Shown: positions 45,546 to 57,703, numbered from the stretch's first letter. The stretch: 64,000 nucleotides of DNA from Zychaea mexicana (GCF_025766255.1 NW_026516695.1:186001-250000); one strand, 5' to 3'. Notes: a model not told the origin generated them from the letters alone. A program made the numbers and translations.

Positions 45546-46472
45546 CTATCCATTGTAAACCAACGTACCCCGGATATTGCAGGGCTGCTGAGTCTTGCTA
45601 CACTTTGCCGGGGCGGTTGTATTAAATCCCGTTTTAGGGTCCGTCATGCTGTAGTTGAAGAACGCGGTGATGTTCATGACTTCAAAAATGGCATCACTTG
45701 CGGGAGGGCCTTGGCTAAAGTTGGGATTGCCATCCGACCAGTGGTTAAACATGAGCCGTCCAGGCAAGCTGGGAATATTCGTGACCATGCGCTGCGCCTC
45801 TATGCCGTCCACATAAAAGATGCACAGGTTGGGCGTCCAGTCGAAGCGAAACTCGTGGAACTCGACCGCCGGATCAAAGCCTAGGTGATGGTTGTCGTGC
45901 GTGAGATGGCTTGCACGGCCGTTCTCCAAAAGTCCCGGATGGATCGCAAAATAGGACTGCGGCGGCGAGACGGCGCTCAAGATTTCAATATCAATCTCTT
46001 CTTGGGAATTGTAAATGTACATTGCAGCGACGGTGCCATTGACGTTGGTCGTCTTCACGTAGCTTCGAAATGAGCCGTACAGAAAGTCTTGGCGCTGGGT
46101 GCCAAAGCCGGCGCAACGTATGGTGCTGCCGCTGTCCTCGACGGTGACAGCGAGTTGCAGGCCACCGCCGGGAGCAGGATTGAGCCTGACGTTCTGGACG
46201 TCAAAGGTGCGGTCCCGTGTGTTTTCGTATTTGGCCTCAATGTTGTAGCGCGCGACGAAAATGTCGTTGATCTTTTGGGTAGTGTGCCATGGCTGGAAGT
46301 CCATGTGCCACATGTCGCTCCAGGTGTTGCCTTCATCCATGTAGCCACAGTCGCAGGAATCTGTCAAGCTGACTCCGAATTGCGCTTTCAGTGGCGGTGA
46401 CTTGCCTGCTGATGCTGATGCTGCTGCTGCTGCTATTAGGCTTGTCGTAAAGATGATCAAGTAAGGCTGCAT
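45546..46472 (-). CDS. Secreted GH16-family glycoside hydrolase/transglycosylase
   Basis: Single exon, 308 aa. An N-terminal hydrophobic segment ending in an Ala run is a signal peptide. The jelly-roll GH16 signature is EEIDIEIL: E159 nucleophile, D161, E163 acid/base in the E-x-D-x-E pattern. Supporting blocks are YGSFRSYVKTT (rim strand), HDNHHLGFDPAVEFHEFRFDW, FYVDGIEAQRM and LMFNHWSDGNPNFSQGPP. GH16 enzymes act on beta-1,3/1,4-glucans or transfer glucan to chitin (Crh type) in fungal walls; the exact substrate cannot be told. Cysteine pairs (DSCDCGY; CSKTQQPC) suggest disulfides. There is no C-terminal GPI-like hydrophobic end, so it is probably soluble. Transcribed away from the CCCH gene, sharing a ~540-bp region. 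Confidence 0.92.
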   Translation of the reverse strand: MQPYLIIFTTSLIAAAAASASAGKSPPLKAQFGVSLTDSCDCGYMDEGNTWSDMWHMDFQPWHTTQKINDIFVARYNIEAKYENTRDRTFDVQNVRLNPAPGGGLQLAVTVEDSGSTIRCAGFGTQRQDFLYGSFRSYVKTTNVNGTVAAMYIYNSQEEIDIEILSAVSPPQSYFAIHPGLLENGRASHLTHDNHHLGFDPAVEFHEFRFDWTPNLCIFYVDGIEAQRMVTNIPSLPGRLMFNHWSDGNPNFSQGPPASDAIFEVMNITAFFNYSMTDPKTGFNTTAPAKCSKTQQPCNIRGTLVYNG

Positions 46473-46805
46473 CCAGGTTATTGTTGGTATTAGTGGATGA
46501 ATAAGAGAGACGAGATCGAGTCGTTTCTTGACACTGGAAAATAAAGTTAGTTTGTATTTTCCTTTGGATTTGTTTGTTCTGAGGTTTAATCTGTGTGTGC
46601 CGATGTCTTGTTAGGGGGGGGGAATAGTCGCACGGCAAATCTATACTCCGTGCCGTGAGAGAGAGACACACACACACACACACACACAGACAGACCCGCA
46701 CAGACCACGCCTGCCGGACACAGGGCAGGACCCAACATTTGAGACACGATGATTTGCAGCAAAACCAGGCCACACACCCATTCCTTTCACGTGCTACTAC
46801 TACTA

Positions 46806-46837
<32 letters not shown>

Positions 46838-47011
46838 ACCACCACTGTTTTTCCTTCTGTAAGTCAATTGTCATTTTATTAATACACAGTAGCACCCCTC
46901 TTGCTTTAACCTTTTCCTTTTCTCTTCTCTTTCTTTCGCTCTTTCTTTCAAAATTTTCCATCGCGCCCTTTTACTTTTCCTTTTTCTTTTCTCTCCCTTT
47001 TACACGCTCTT
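46473..47011. promoter_or_regulatory. Shared divergent promoter region, GH16 / CCCH gene
   Basis: 539 bp between two opposite starts. Holds a CA tract (46669-46688), a CTA-CTG trinucleotide tract (about 46794-46836), and a long pyrimidine-rich stretch (46905-47005) before the CCCH gene. Divergent promoter is inferred from layout. Confidence 0.5.
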
Positions 47012-48494
47012 ATGCAGCAGGAGGCCGGGGACAGTCGTTCCAAAAGTGGTCAGTCCCGACCACCTCCGCAACATAATAGTCACTCACGTCGCAGCGGTCG
47101 AAAACGCTCAAGACAAAGTAAAGGTGGTATGTAGTACAATCAACCCTTGTCTAGGAAAAAAAAAGATTTTTGCGGGTGTGCTGATATTTTTTTTTTTTTT
47201 GCGGTTTAGGATCAGCAGAGTCATCATCTAATAATAAGAGCCATCAGCGTCAACAGCAACAGCAGCAGCAACAGCAGCAGCAGCAGCAGCAGCATGATAA
47301 AACCCATAACAGTAACAGCACAGGTGGCGGTGATATGTCAACACGCATGCGATCACTTTCCCTCTCTTCGCCGACATCCACAAACCTAAAAAAAACCAAC
47401 ACCAGCAGCAGCAACACCAGCAGCAGCAGCGGTGGCAGTGGCGATTATCGGCGCCATTCCGAGCCCTGCAGATCACATGTGTCGTCGACATTGTCTTCTT
47501 TGGCGGCACAGTCAATGCGCACTACTACTTCAACAGCTACGACGACGGCTACGGGCTCAGAAAAGAAGCAGCGTCTGTACAAGACTGAACTCTGTCGGAA
47601 CTGGGAGGAACTGGATCACTGCAGGTATGATAACAGCGGATTGCTTTGTTTGTATATGCATTACATATATCACAACAACAACTCCTATACTAAGCCAAGG
47701 TGTACATAAAAATAAACAAAAGGTACGGCACAAAGTGCCAGTATGCGCACGGACTAGACGATCTCCGTGACGTTGAGCGACATCCAAAGTACAAGACCCA
47801 AGTGTGTCGAACCTATTGTCAAACCGGAACGTGTCCTTACGGTGCTCGCTGCACGTTTCGTCATCAGAATGGCTCAGTCACAATCAACTCTACCGCCGTT
47901 CATGCTGCTCCTACTACTATTACTATGTCAATACCCCCGTCTGCAACAACCACAACAACCACTACTACTGCTGCTGCTGCTACTGCAGTCAATATGGCTC
48001 CACCATCCCTGTCACCCATTTTATCAGAACACCAGCAGGCTTCATCAACGTCAACAGCGGTGGCTTCTTTGACAACAACAACAACAACAACAATAACACC
48101 GACACTGACACCACGACAGCCAACTTGCTCATTCTTGCTGCAGCATCTCCAACACCAAGAACAGCAAAGACAACAAAGACAGCAATCGGCTATTGTGAGT
48201 CGACAAAGAGAGCCAAATGACGATCCACTATTATTGCCAACCGATGCAGAAAGCTTGTTGCCGCCGGGCTTGCTTGCCGATGACCCGTCTCCTCCATTAT
48301 TACCTCCACCGCCACTAGCGCCGCTACAGCCACCACCATCGTCATCGTCGTCGACAATGTCTCAACAGTTCCATCCAACGATAGTAGCATCTTCCTCCAC
48401 ATCGTCCTCCTCCAGACGGGCGTCCCTGATGCTGTTCCCGTGCTATTCATCCGCTTCTTCGTCGGGATCAAGCCTCTGGACTGCAACGCATTAA
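47012..48494 (+). CDS. Tandem CCCH zinc-finger protein, TTP/Zfs1/Cth2 type
   Basis: Exons 47012-47126, 47210-47624, 47723-48494 (433 aa). Two fingers with exact C-x8-C-x5-C-x3-H spacing: [18 protein letters not shown] (from about residue 163) and [18 protein letters not shown] (from about 201), each preceded by the (R/K)YKT(E/Q) lead-in and separated by 18 residues, as in the tristetraprolin family. These proteins bind AU-rich elements in mRNA 3' ends and promote decay. The intron at 47625-47722 splits finger 1. N-terminal part is basic then poly-Gln and Ser-rich; the C-terminus is Thr, Pro and Ser-rich with possible 14-3-3/phospho sites (RRHSEP). The first Met lies in ttATGCAG, which could itself be an acceptor, so an additional upstream exon is possible. 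Confidence 0.9.
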
Positions 48495-48905
48495 CTTTGC
48501 TTCTTTGTCTTTCTATTACTTATTTCCACACATAACTCACAATCACAATCCCATTATAACTATTGCACAGTTTGACACACATTTTTCCTCTCCTCCACTT
48601 TGCACATAACTCTATTTTACAGAACATTTGCTTGCGAATCACAACAACAATAACAGCAGCAGCAGCAGCAGCAGCAATTTGTTTCAATAAATAATCTTGA
48701 ATTTTCGCACACAGTATACACACAGCAACAACAACAATAACACGTCTTTTGCTTTGTGTAATGGATGTGTATTATGTACAGAGAGAGAGAGAGAGAGAGA
48801 GAGAGATATGCAATGCATGACGCATGGTGTCAAACTTGATCAAAAGAAAAGAAAACCCCCCCCTTTTCCTTCTCCTCACCCATCAAGAGAACAACCACCC
48901 CCCTT
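48495..48905. other. Convergent 3' regions, GA microsatellite
   Basis: Lies between the CCCH and Sds3-like stops. Contains CAG-type repeats (about 48655-48677), CAA repeats and a GA tract at 48780-48806. No gene. Confidence 0.5.
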
Positions 48906-50742
48906 TCATTGCGCTGCAGCTGTCACCCGTTTCAACCCTTTCATAAATGCAAACTCTTGATCAAGGTCCTCTTCCTCCCTCTGTGACATCGGTCCATTGA
49001 TACTGTACATGTTGCTTGGTCGAGCTACAATGCAAGTTGCATGATTAAAAAGATCTCTCAAGTCCATCATGATAGGAGCAGGGGTCCGAAAGAACTTACT
49101 CTGTCTTCTCCGCGAGTTCTCATGCCGCGAAGGAGACGCGGCACTCTGCGACCGGTAATCGAGATGTCGTTTCCGCAAGCTGCGTTTTGAGTTACTGACA
49201 CGATGATACGCGTCCCTAAAGAGCTCCTTGACATCGACTCCATTGTCGCGGTCCTCCCGGACCATTTTCCGACGGTCGTCAATCGCAGCAACAATCATAT
49301 CGTGCAGGTGCTGTCGCTCGAGGTCGTAGTCCTGCTCAGCCGCATCCACGTCGGTTTCATAACGTCGTTTAAGCCCCGACACGTGGTACTCCATCAAACA
49401 CTGGGCATTGAAGATCGCCTCTTCACGCTGCTTTTCCAAGTCCGCTATTTCTTCCATAAACGCCTCGTGGGTCCCTGTTACAGTCCATCAGTATAGCAAC
49501 ATACAACACAGGCCCCAAATTTTGTAGTCAAACGTACAACTAATGTGTTCACCTTCTTGTATGCTGCGCAGCTCTTCTTGTAGCGATTGCAGTTTGTTGT
49601 GGTAGATACTATGATTCAATACAACAATTAACACGGAACTAAAAAGATAGAAAGGGAGAGAGTAGTGACGTACACTGTGCTATGTTCGAGAAACTCATTG
49701 TTCATTGTGGTCAGCAGATCATTGCATTCGCGCAAGCTGCGCATCCTTTTGTTTTGATGTGCTTCCGACAACGACCCGCCCTGGTCATCTGTTATGGGTG
49801 TGTTATTTAATAGCCCTGTACACTGAGTACAGATAAAGGTGATTTTTTACCTTGTTGATCCCATTGTGATTCATAATGTGAGTGATACGGGTCATAGTCA
49901 TACTTGGGTTGATGCTGATGGAACGATGAAGCAGCAGCAGCAGCAGCAGCAGCAGGTGTGGTTGTTGTTGTTGATGATGAGGATGAGGATGATGCTTGTT
50001 TCTGCTGCTGCTGCTGCTGTTGTTTTGATTGTTGTACGTGTTGCTGTGATACCTGAGGCACTTGTGGCGGGGGTGGTTGTTGCTGTACAAATTGTTGCTG
50101 TGACGGCGGAGGTGGAGGCGTTGGTGCATGCCACACAGACGATGGTGCGGGAGGGGTTTGTGGTCGCTGAGGTACTGCTACTGTCGCTGCTGAGGGCGCG
50201 TGATGTTGCATCAACTGTGGCTCGTCACGCCACTTGGGAGGCAACGGACGAAACGATGCAGAAGAAGATGAGGTAGACAACGGCGGTTGATGCTGATGCT
50301 GATGCTGCTGCTGTTGTATCACTTGTTGTGGATGTGCTGATGGTGGGGGAGGTGGCGGTACTGACGTTGCAGCAGCAGGATGAGGAGGATAATACGGGCG
50401 TTGATAGTTATAGTCTGAGCCAGCATACATGTACGGAACAGGAGGAGGTAGCACAGGCGGAGGATGCGGCATGGACGACGACGACGAAGAAGGAGTAGTA
50501 TTAGTAGTATTAGTAGTAGGAGTAGTAGACGGTGGTGCTGGAGACGAGTGACGTGAATAGTATGGCCGATCGCGAGGAGGTGTGACAGACGAACCGTCAT
50601 GCCGGTACTGATTGGACATGGAGGCGATGCTCGAGTTGTGAGAAGGAGGAGGTGGAGGCAATCCCGATGGTGGACCGGCAGGAGCGGCCATTCGCGCATC
50701 AGCACCGGCCTGAGCAACGATAAAACCAAACTGTGGCAACAT
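48906..50742 (-). CDS. Sds3-like subunit of Rpd3/Sin3 histone deacetylase complex
   Basis: Exons (descending) 50742-49851, 49788-49674, 49608-49553, 49474-48906, all in frame (543 aa). Sds3/BRMS1 proteins hold the Sin3-HDAC complex together through a coiled coil. Here the family core spans exons 2-4: LRECNDLLTTMNNEFLEHST, YHNKLQSLQEELRSIQEGTH, EAFMEEIADLEKQREEAI, GLKRRYETDVDAAEQDYDLE and DDRRKMVREDRDNG, then RSLRKRH. A C-terminal APIMMDLRDLFNHATCI motif follows. Exon 1 (297 aa) is Pro/Gln/Ser/His low complexity. Start at 50742 (MLPQFGF) is tentative; Met at 50691 (MAAPAG) or an extra upstream exon ending at the CACAG near 50733 are alternatives. A GTAAGT inside the last exon (about 49100) is read through because both sides stay in frame. 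Confidence 0.86.
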
Positions 50743-51182
50743 ATAGAATATGAAAGGGTTGAAACTAGAGAGAAAGAAAGAGAGAGAGAGAGAACGAGAA
50801 AGAGAAAGAAGACAAGAAAGAAACAGAGGGTGCGCTTTCAAACGGAAGGAGTTTAGAAGAAGAAGAGAGGGAAAGGAGGGGTCTGTTCTGCTCTGTTAAG
50901 TAGCGGTACTTTTTTTTTTATTATTATTTTTCCTTTCAGTTGTCGCGGTGGGGGGGTGGGGGTGGGTGGGAGAGTGAGAGAGACACCAGCACACATCTAC
51001 ACACACACACACACACACAAGAAAACATTGGGGGGTGGGAGGGGGTGCAGGACAGAATGTTTGTGTTACGACGCAATCATCACGGACCATGGTAGTAGTG
51101 GTAGTAGTAGTAGTAGTGGCATATCTTTTCTTAGAGTAACGTGCTGCTGCTGCTGCTGCTGCTGCTGGGTAAGGCAGATCGA
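50743..51182. other. Microsatellite-rich spacer
   Basis: GA-rich tract (50766-50880, upstream of the Sds3-like start), G runs, CA tract (51001-51019), and TAGTGG/CTG trinucleotide tracts (51091-51167). Also the 3' UTR of the SPF30-like gene. No gene seen. Confidence 0.5.
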
Positions 51183-52150
51183 TCAGTCCTCTTCATCATG
51201 CTTATTTTCACTATACAAATGCTTGCCTCTTTGTTGGAACGACGTCATGCCGCGACCACTGCCAACGACGCCCACTACAGATGCACAGATGATGATGTGT
51301 CATAGACATTACACACACGCGGGGATTGCTTAGCATATCATCACAACAACAACAACAACAACAACAACGACGACGACGAATTGAGTTTGTTTTGCTAACC
51401 TTTGCCTTCGGGATTATCTGGCGTCTTGAAGATGCTCTTCTTGTTGATTGGCGTTGCTGCCATTCTCTTTTTCTTCTTTTTGCCATCGGCTCCTGACGCA
51501 AAATTAAGCCACGCGTTCTTCTTGACCTCCACCTCTGACACCTTTTTCTTCTGCTGCGACTTGTCCTTTCTGCCCCTTTTCGCCGGTGGTTGTTCTTGCT
51601 GCTCTTGCTGTTGCTGCTCTTGTAATTCCTCCTCTGCTGCTGCTGCTGCTGCTGCTGCAGCAGTACTAGATGACCCAACGCCTTCAAAAATACCTTGTCG
51701 CTTCTTGCTGTCCAGTGCCTTCACGTCCTCTGCCTTTACCATTTCGGTCTCTGCATATCCTCGAAAGGACACTGAAAATACTTGATCCGCTCCACCGATC
51801 GCTGTAATCGTCGCTCGATAAAACTGTCCATCGCCCGACCATCGTGCCATGACATCTTGACCTACTGAGAATTGATGGGTCTTTAACACGGGTGTCGGTG
51901 ACACTGTAACTGTGCTCTTCCCTCCTTGTTTTTTCTCAAGTCCTTGTTGAGATGACGACTGTGGAGAAATCGGTGTTTTTGGACTCTGTGTTGTCGATTT
52001 CTTTTGTTGCTGCTCAAGTTGTTGCGTCAATGCAATCAGCTCTTTCAGATCTTGTTGCAATTTTTTAAATTCTTCGTTTTCTGGATCTTTGGATAATGCA
52101 AGTTCAACTTGCTCCAATTGGTACAGATAGGATTCGCTGTCGTCGCTCAT
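51183..52150 (-). CDS. SPF30/SMNDC1-like Tudor splicing factor
   Basis: Two exons (52150-51400 and 51274-51183), 280 aa. SPF30 binds symmetric dimethyl-arginine on Sm proteins through a Tudor domain and is needed for tri-snRNP joining the spliceosome. An N-terminal helix (YLYQLEQVELALSKDPENEE, as in SMN/SPF30) precedes a Tudor domain at residues 93-146 (FSVGQDVMARWSGDGQFYRA, VSFRGYAETEMV) with the aromatic cage residues visible. A poly-Ala and Gln-rich insert follows, then KKNAWLNF and the family C-terminus KKSIFKTPDNPEGK that continues after the intron as VGVVGSGRGMTSF. The intron was required: without it the frame stops right after PEGKG. CTG/CAG-type tracts lie in the Ala/Gln segment and GAC/CAA repeats in the intron. 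Confidence 0.93.
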
Positions 52151-55066
52151 TGTATGAATGGGAGAGGGGCTAATTTATGGTATTATAGGGTGCAAAAGCA
52201 AAAGTTACGAAGAGAAAGGGAACTGAAAAAGACCGCCAGTAGGTGGAAATGACTTGCGTTTCAAATTTGGATTTGATGCGCTGTGCTTCGTGTGTGTGTG
52301 TGTGTGTGTGACACCCTGAGGATGATCCGCTCCTCTAGATTCGTCCCTTTGTTTGACACCAGAGGCCACCGTAACTATACAACGAACTCTAAATCACCAC
52401 CTACTATCCATACAGTAGCGCGTGCCAACGAATTATATAAAATGTGACATGTTGCCGAACATGCCATCTAAGGACCTCTTCTAGAACAGCAACATACTAC
52501 TTGGCTGTCAAAAAATGAAAGTTTGTTCGAGTATGATGTGCAAACTTAAAAGGGGTATGAGTGCTTGCATATTTATGTGAGCGATAATGGGGCTACTATT
52601 CTTGACAGATCTGCAATAATTTCAATCTCGTTTATCAAGTATAGTAAAAGCTTCGGTTACCCATTAGTAGATGAAGATTTTGGTTTTTACTGTTTCTAGA
52701 AGACTGTTGACCTACGCCAATAGACATTGCGGCCACTTTCCTTACGGTTCGTGCAGATACGTTATATATAAAGAATATATGCAAGAACTTAATAAACCCC
52801 CTCACCTGGTCAGGAGGAAAAAGTTAAGCCAGTGTAGTAGTGCATGTGTGATGAGGTCTGTGCAAGGTTCTTACAAGTAGAATAAAACAATGACAGAGGA
52901 AAGGAGGATATATAGTCGGAACACTTTGATCGTGCTCTGATGGCAATGTTACCCATACGTATCTAAACGACAACCACGAACAATGTGCCAAGCCTTTTAA
53001 AAATATATCTATCGATCTCATATGCCTGACGGATCAGGTATTTTTTGCCTACGGACCTGGACCGACAACCTATGGCGGCCCCGATAAAAATATCAGGCAC
53101 AGGAGGATATATGGAGCGTGGGCCTAAACCGTGCCACCGACCAATACAAGCGTGTATTTGGGCCATTTAAATCTGATATAGCTGTACTGTTGTTTTTGAC
53201 ATGCTAGAAAGCCATTAGTACTGGTGACGTTGAATATAAGTATTAATGATATCGAAGGTCTGCCCGGCCACTAAAAATCTCTTCTTTTTGTTAGTATAAA
53301 AGAAACATATATATATATATATATATAGCCGATTTGTGTACAGTGGTATGCTACCATCCGGCTTACTCGGCTGATCTTATATGCTTGCCAGTAATTATTG
53401 GTCTTTTGAGTCAATAACTTTGCCAACCAACGACCAATAAGACCTAAACTATGTAGGCGAGGCTCGTTGGAGCCTGGGAGAGCTGGGTGGTGCAAGACGA
53501 AGCATGATCAACCAACTTGTGGCGTTGTAGAGTGGGCTGAACATGATCACGTAAAAGATTTGCAACAGTATCTGTATCGGCTTTTTAGTATGATTAGAAA
53601 CTTCTTCGCCACTGTTGAAGCTTCCATTCAGATGCACTTTATGTTCAGTTCTTGCTTCAAAAATAGAAGCAAGAAGACTACTTGTGCGTTTCGTAATTTC
53701 ACAGATGCAGTGTCAATAACCTTATCCTCAAAGTTTTTGTTTGCGGTTATAAAGTGAATGAAATCATTAATGTTTATGCTGTTATTTTTAATAAAGCAAT
53801 CTGTAAGCTGCTTTTGTTTGCTGAGGAGATGTAGCTGCATTCTGAACAATAGTTTGGGCTCACTTGATTGTATCTACCTACAAATAGGATGACAACAATA
53901 AGATCCACATGGAACAATGGGGTTTCCTTCCACGTTTCACCATGTTGCCATATATATATACATGGACGCGTTGCTTTAGTTAAAATAACTCATGACCACC
54001 ACAATTATATGGTTTGTGGCCCGTATCCTAATTATGGGTAATGCTGCAGCATATCCGTATTGAATCGCACGTTCTTATAGCATAGCATTTTAACTTGAAA
54101 AATGGGTTTATCATATATGCAGAGCCTCATCGCTTCAGGTAGCACGACTCGACAGCTGCTTTGGATTTAGCGTTATTGAAACATTGCGACTCACTACTAC
54201 TAACCCAACTCTGCGATGGTCACCACTGTGTAAAAGAACAACATAAGTCTGACCTTGGCGACCTTTTCTTGGATCGATAATTCAACACCTATAAATATAC
54301 AACAAAGTCCATCTGGCGATGCAGTTCTTCATACATATGCTTCAACAACTGTTGTGCTGTGCATCAGCAACATCATCCAGTATAAAAAATATATAGTACC
54401 AGAACCAAGAAACTGCATTTTGGGGGGTGGGGGAAACGGAGGACAGTTTTGTTGTCATCACACCTATAGAAACGGGCTGTTTTAAAGTATCACAAGTTCC
54501 ATTTGCTAATAAACAGAAACATCATACTCGGCAAAACGTTTGAAACAACAGCTATCTATTAACGGGAAAAGACAAACTACAACTTGTTATGTATCATTTT
54601 GATTTGATGAGTAGTAGCAGCACTTCTTTGGGGCCACGAGATTGCCGTCTGTAGCGTTGTTCTCCTTGCCGTTGCTATTTTGCATGCAAGCTGTGCCCCT
54701 GTGCGATGACCTGGATCCTTTCACGTTATCAAAGACAATGCTTTGCAGTAGAAGTATGTTTTCAGGATTCTGCTGTTTGCAGCTATGTGTCTATCTTCTG
54801 TAGACATATTAAAGTATTATTTCACAGTGCTAGTCAAAGACAATCATATCAACACACTACTACTACTACTACTTCTACTACTACTTCTACTACTGCAGCA
54901 TGAATATGAGTAAGATTCCAGCTTAATTCACGTGCAATGATCCGGAAACTTTCGGCGTTTCTGCAGATTTGGCGTTTTTCCTTCTTCGTGGAACTCATCT
55001 CAAAAGACACGTACACATATCTATCCTTCCATATTGCATAAATACTCAAGTCTTTGAAACCAAGTC
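52151..55066. other. Gene-poor interval of ~2.9 kb
   Basis: GT microsatellite at 52290-52310 (upstream of SPF30), TA tract at 53310-53328, a CTA-type tract at 54856-54896. Frames are short and broken. No RNA gene or domain seen. Confidence 0.5.
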
Positions 55067-56321
55067 ATGTCAGTAGCAGTAGCAGTAGCAGCCGCGACCT
55101 TGAATGCCTTGAAGCAGTTTTCTTCTTGTGAGGTATATGAATCTCAAGCTTCTTTGGAGAAATGACCACGCGCCGAGTCAATTCGTATTGTATTCAGAAA
55201 CTCACTCTGACAATGCGGGGTGTGTTGGGTTATGCTGTACGCAAACTAGATTGCAGATGCCCTTCTCAAACTAGGACAACGACCTTGGGGAGGATACATT
55301 CCAGATATTGAAATGTGGTCTCCTCGTTACTGCGATGGCGATACTCGTATTGTTGGTCCTGCGTTTACAGTCAAAGTAAATTATTATTTGATAAAACCAA
55401 ACCAACAAAAAAAACAGAGCGAGTAATAAGTAAGAAAAATATATATGCAGATGGTTGAACGATCCAACACGACTGCTCCAAGTCCACCCGAGCACTTTGT
55501 AAGTTCTTTGATTATCACAGTAACGAGTCTTATGTTTTGTTATCATTGTGATGATCCCTTGAACGTTGTCTCTTTTTCTTTTATCACTATCTCTTGTTCT
55601 TATAAGTGGAAGTTTACTGATTGCACATTATAGGCAGATGCTGCTCCGGAAAACAGTGTTATGGTTATCTCGGCACCCAAAGGTAAAATAAGTAACCAGA
55701 GGGACAAAGGGAGGCGGCGAAAGGGCACACACACATGAAAGTAAGGAACATTAAGGATGGAAAAAACAAAGGCTAAAGATACACAACATAACAACCTGTA
55801 CATAGATGTGAAGGGTGCTTGTTGGGGAGGCCTGATGTCCGCTCGTGCAAAGGCGAAGAATGTTAAAGGGGTGGTGATTGATGGCCGCGTCCGGGACTTG
55901 CGTGAGCATCGATCGATGGAATATCCCGTAAGTCGTACTACTATCACTGTTACTATCATCCGTGCTGCGATATCTGAGCGAAAACCCCACAGTTCACAGA
56001 GCAAAGAAGAGAATAAACTCTAACGTATACTCCTAATAAACTTAGGTATTTGCTAAATCCCATTCGACATTGCCGCAGAATGCATTTGTTCGACCATCCG
56101 AGCTCCAAGTGCCCATCACCATGTCGACCTCACCTGTGGTTGTCACGCCAGGCGATATCATTGTCGCAGATCTGGATGGTGTTATCTGCATCCCCGTCAA
56201 TCTAGTGGAGGATGTGGTCCAAAGTTGCACAAAATACGTTGCAATTGATGATAAATGTATGGAAGCGTTGCAACAAGGTTACGGCGTCAAGGAGACATTT
56301 GCTAAATACAGAGGAACATGA
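55067..56321 (+). CDS. RraA-like protein (HMG/CHA-type aldolase family)
   Basis: Six exons: 55067-55132, 55250-55375, 55451-55498, 55634-55682, 55806-55927, 56046-56321 (228 aa). Acceptor at 55249 (rather than the CAG at 55256) restores SSCEIADALLKLG. The family forms a trimer; members are 4-hydroxy-4-methyl-2-oxoglutarate/oxaloacetate lyases or, in bacteria, RNase E inhibitors. Visible motifs: PWGGYIPDIEMWSP, VGPAFTVKMVE, SVMVISAPKD, GACWGGLMSARAKAKNVKG and the active-site block VVIDGRVRDLREH (D122-D127), then SPVVVTPGDIIVADLDGVICIP. In fungi the yeast YER010C-like proteins have this length. Substrate cannot be assigned. Every donor and acceptor used is GT-AG. Confidence 0.92.
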
Positions 56322-57349
56322 AGAGAGCATACACATATATAAAAAATTAAAATAACAGTAATAAAAAAAGATAGCATTCTCTTTCGGCTATTGCCATCTT
56401 TGGCAATAGCTAGAATATATTGTTAACGATACATTTTAGATCTAGAAATGCCATTGGAAGAAGATTCTGCAGGCATGCGCCGACATTGGAACGCGGAGCG
56501 AGAAGGGAGAAAACACACTAAAGAGATAGAGAAGAGAGGAACGGGACGGAGGTTGAGGAACTAGAGAACACATACGACAACGACGGGATCATAGCTGCAA
56601 TTTTTATAGCAAACAAACAAAACAACACTCTGTTATTCTATTTTTTTTCTATGGTGCATACGATACAGCTATTATGCAGGAAGACGCCGAGATCGCTCAA
56701 TGCTCCCTATATCGCATAGCACCTTGAGAGATCGACTTCTTTTCCATTTTTTAAAATACTCTCTTCTTCTACTATATATGTACCTTGCGCCGATATGAAC
56801 AACATATGTCTGTCCAATATCTATCGGAGCCGATCCTTATAAAAAACACAGAAACTCCTAATACTGGCTGGCTATTTTATGCTCAACAACAAACTACAAA
56901 CTTACATTCAACAAAACAACACTTCCCCTCTCCCCTCATGTTCTTTCTCTCTCTTTTTTCCCTGATAGCTCAAGATGATCTTGAGCTCTATGTAGGACAA
57001 CAGCACTGCTACTTGAAAAAGGTAACAAATGAAGCAAACAAGGGTCAAATTATCGGAACAACTCCTTTCTTTTTCTATTTTCCCTCCCTCCCCTCACCCC
57101 CCACCCCGAGAAAGAGGAAAATAAAAACAACTTTTCGGGATTGTGTGCATGAAATGATCACTTGTTTATACACTTGGATGACACGTTGCAGTATGTCTTT
57201 ATGTATCGTCTTTTTTTAATCACGATGATGATGATGATTGATGCTGAAACATTATCATCAGTACTTCATTGGACAATCTCGATGATGAACTTTTAAGGAT
57301 GAAGGTGTTGATGACGAGGCTGGGTGCTCCTTAAGTTTACACATTCTTT
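56322..57349. other. RraA 3' region and non-coding DNA
   Basis: Apart from the hairpin at 56387-56410 I see only CT- and A-rich DNA. The frame at 56785-57219 has no recognisable features. Confidence 0.45.
56387..56410. other. Perfect 9-bp hairpin in the RraA 3' region
   Basis: GCTATTGCC, loop ATCTTT, GGCAATAGC, starting 66 nt after the stop codon, preceded by an A-rich stretch with aataaa (about 56359-56365). Could be a 3'-end or RNA-stability structure. Confidence 0.6.
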
Positions 57350-57703
57350 ATGTTGCGTGATATATTCCAACATTATGCTACTAAGCTACTATATGCTATG
57401 TCTGAAATCTTTCAAGGTAGTACTCTATTTGGGGCTAAAATTTATATTCTATCTGATATGGCTGCATGTGTTGCCACAGCAGTTTACGGCCATATTCATC
57501 AAAGATGGAAAGACATAATAATAGGAGAGAACGAGTTCCGTGTGACATGTTTTTCTTTTTAGCTCACATGTAATTGAAGGTTGCGATAAACGTTCTAAAC
57601 TTGGCAGCAGGATACTCGATAATCGTGGACGACAGCAACGTCGTAAGATAATCGCCAATTCGGCAGAATCAGGAAATATGTTCTTTGTGTATAGATGATC
57701 AGG
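57350..57703 (+). pseudogene. Coding-like fragment, unknown family
   Basis: 57350-57562 encodes a balanced, non-repetitive 70 aa (AMSEIFQGSTLFGAKIYILS, DMAACVATAVYGHIHQRW). After a stop, a second coding-like stretch (HVIEGCDKRSKLGSRILDNR to SAESGNMFFVYR, ending near 57698) continues in another frame. Possibly a relic or two exons of a small gene; no family recognised. Confidence 0.35.

Noticed and set aside
48781..48806. GA tract as a regulatory GAGA element
   Set aside because: It lies between two convergent 3' ends, not at a promoter; simple microsatellite is the better reading.
50319..50729. Leu/Arg/His-rich minus frame and its plus-strand counterparts near 49800-50300
   Set aside because: Alternative frames of the Pro/Gln/Ser-rich first exon of the Sds3-like gene.
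57216..57300. C/D-box snoRNA (repeated TGATGA, CTGA)
   Set aside because: TGATGA arises from a GAT microsatellite, and no terminal stem or paired D box at the right distance is present.
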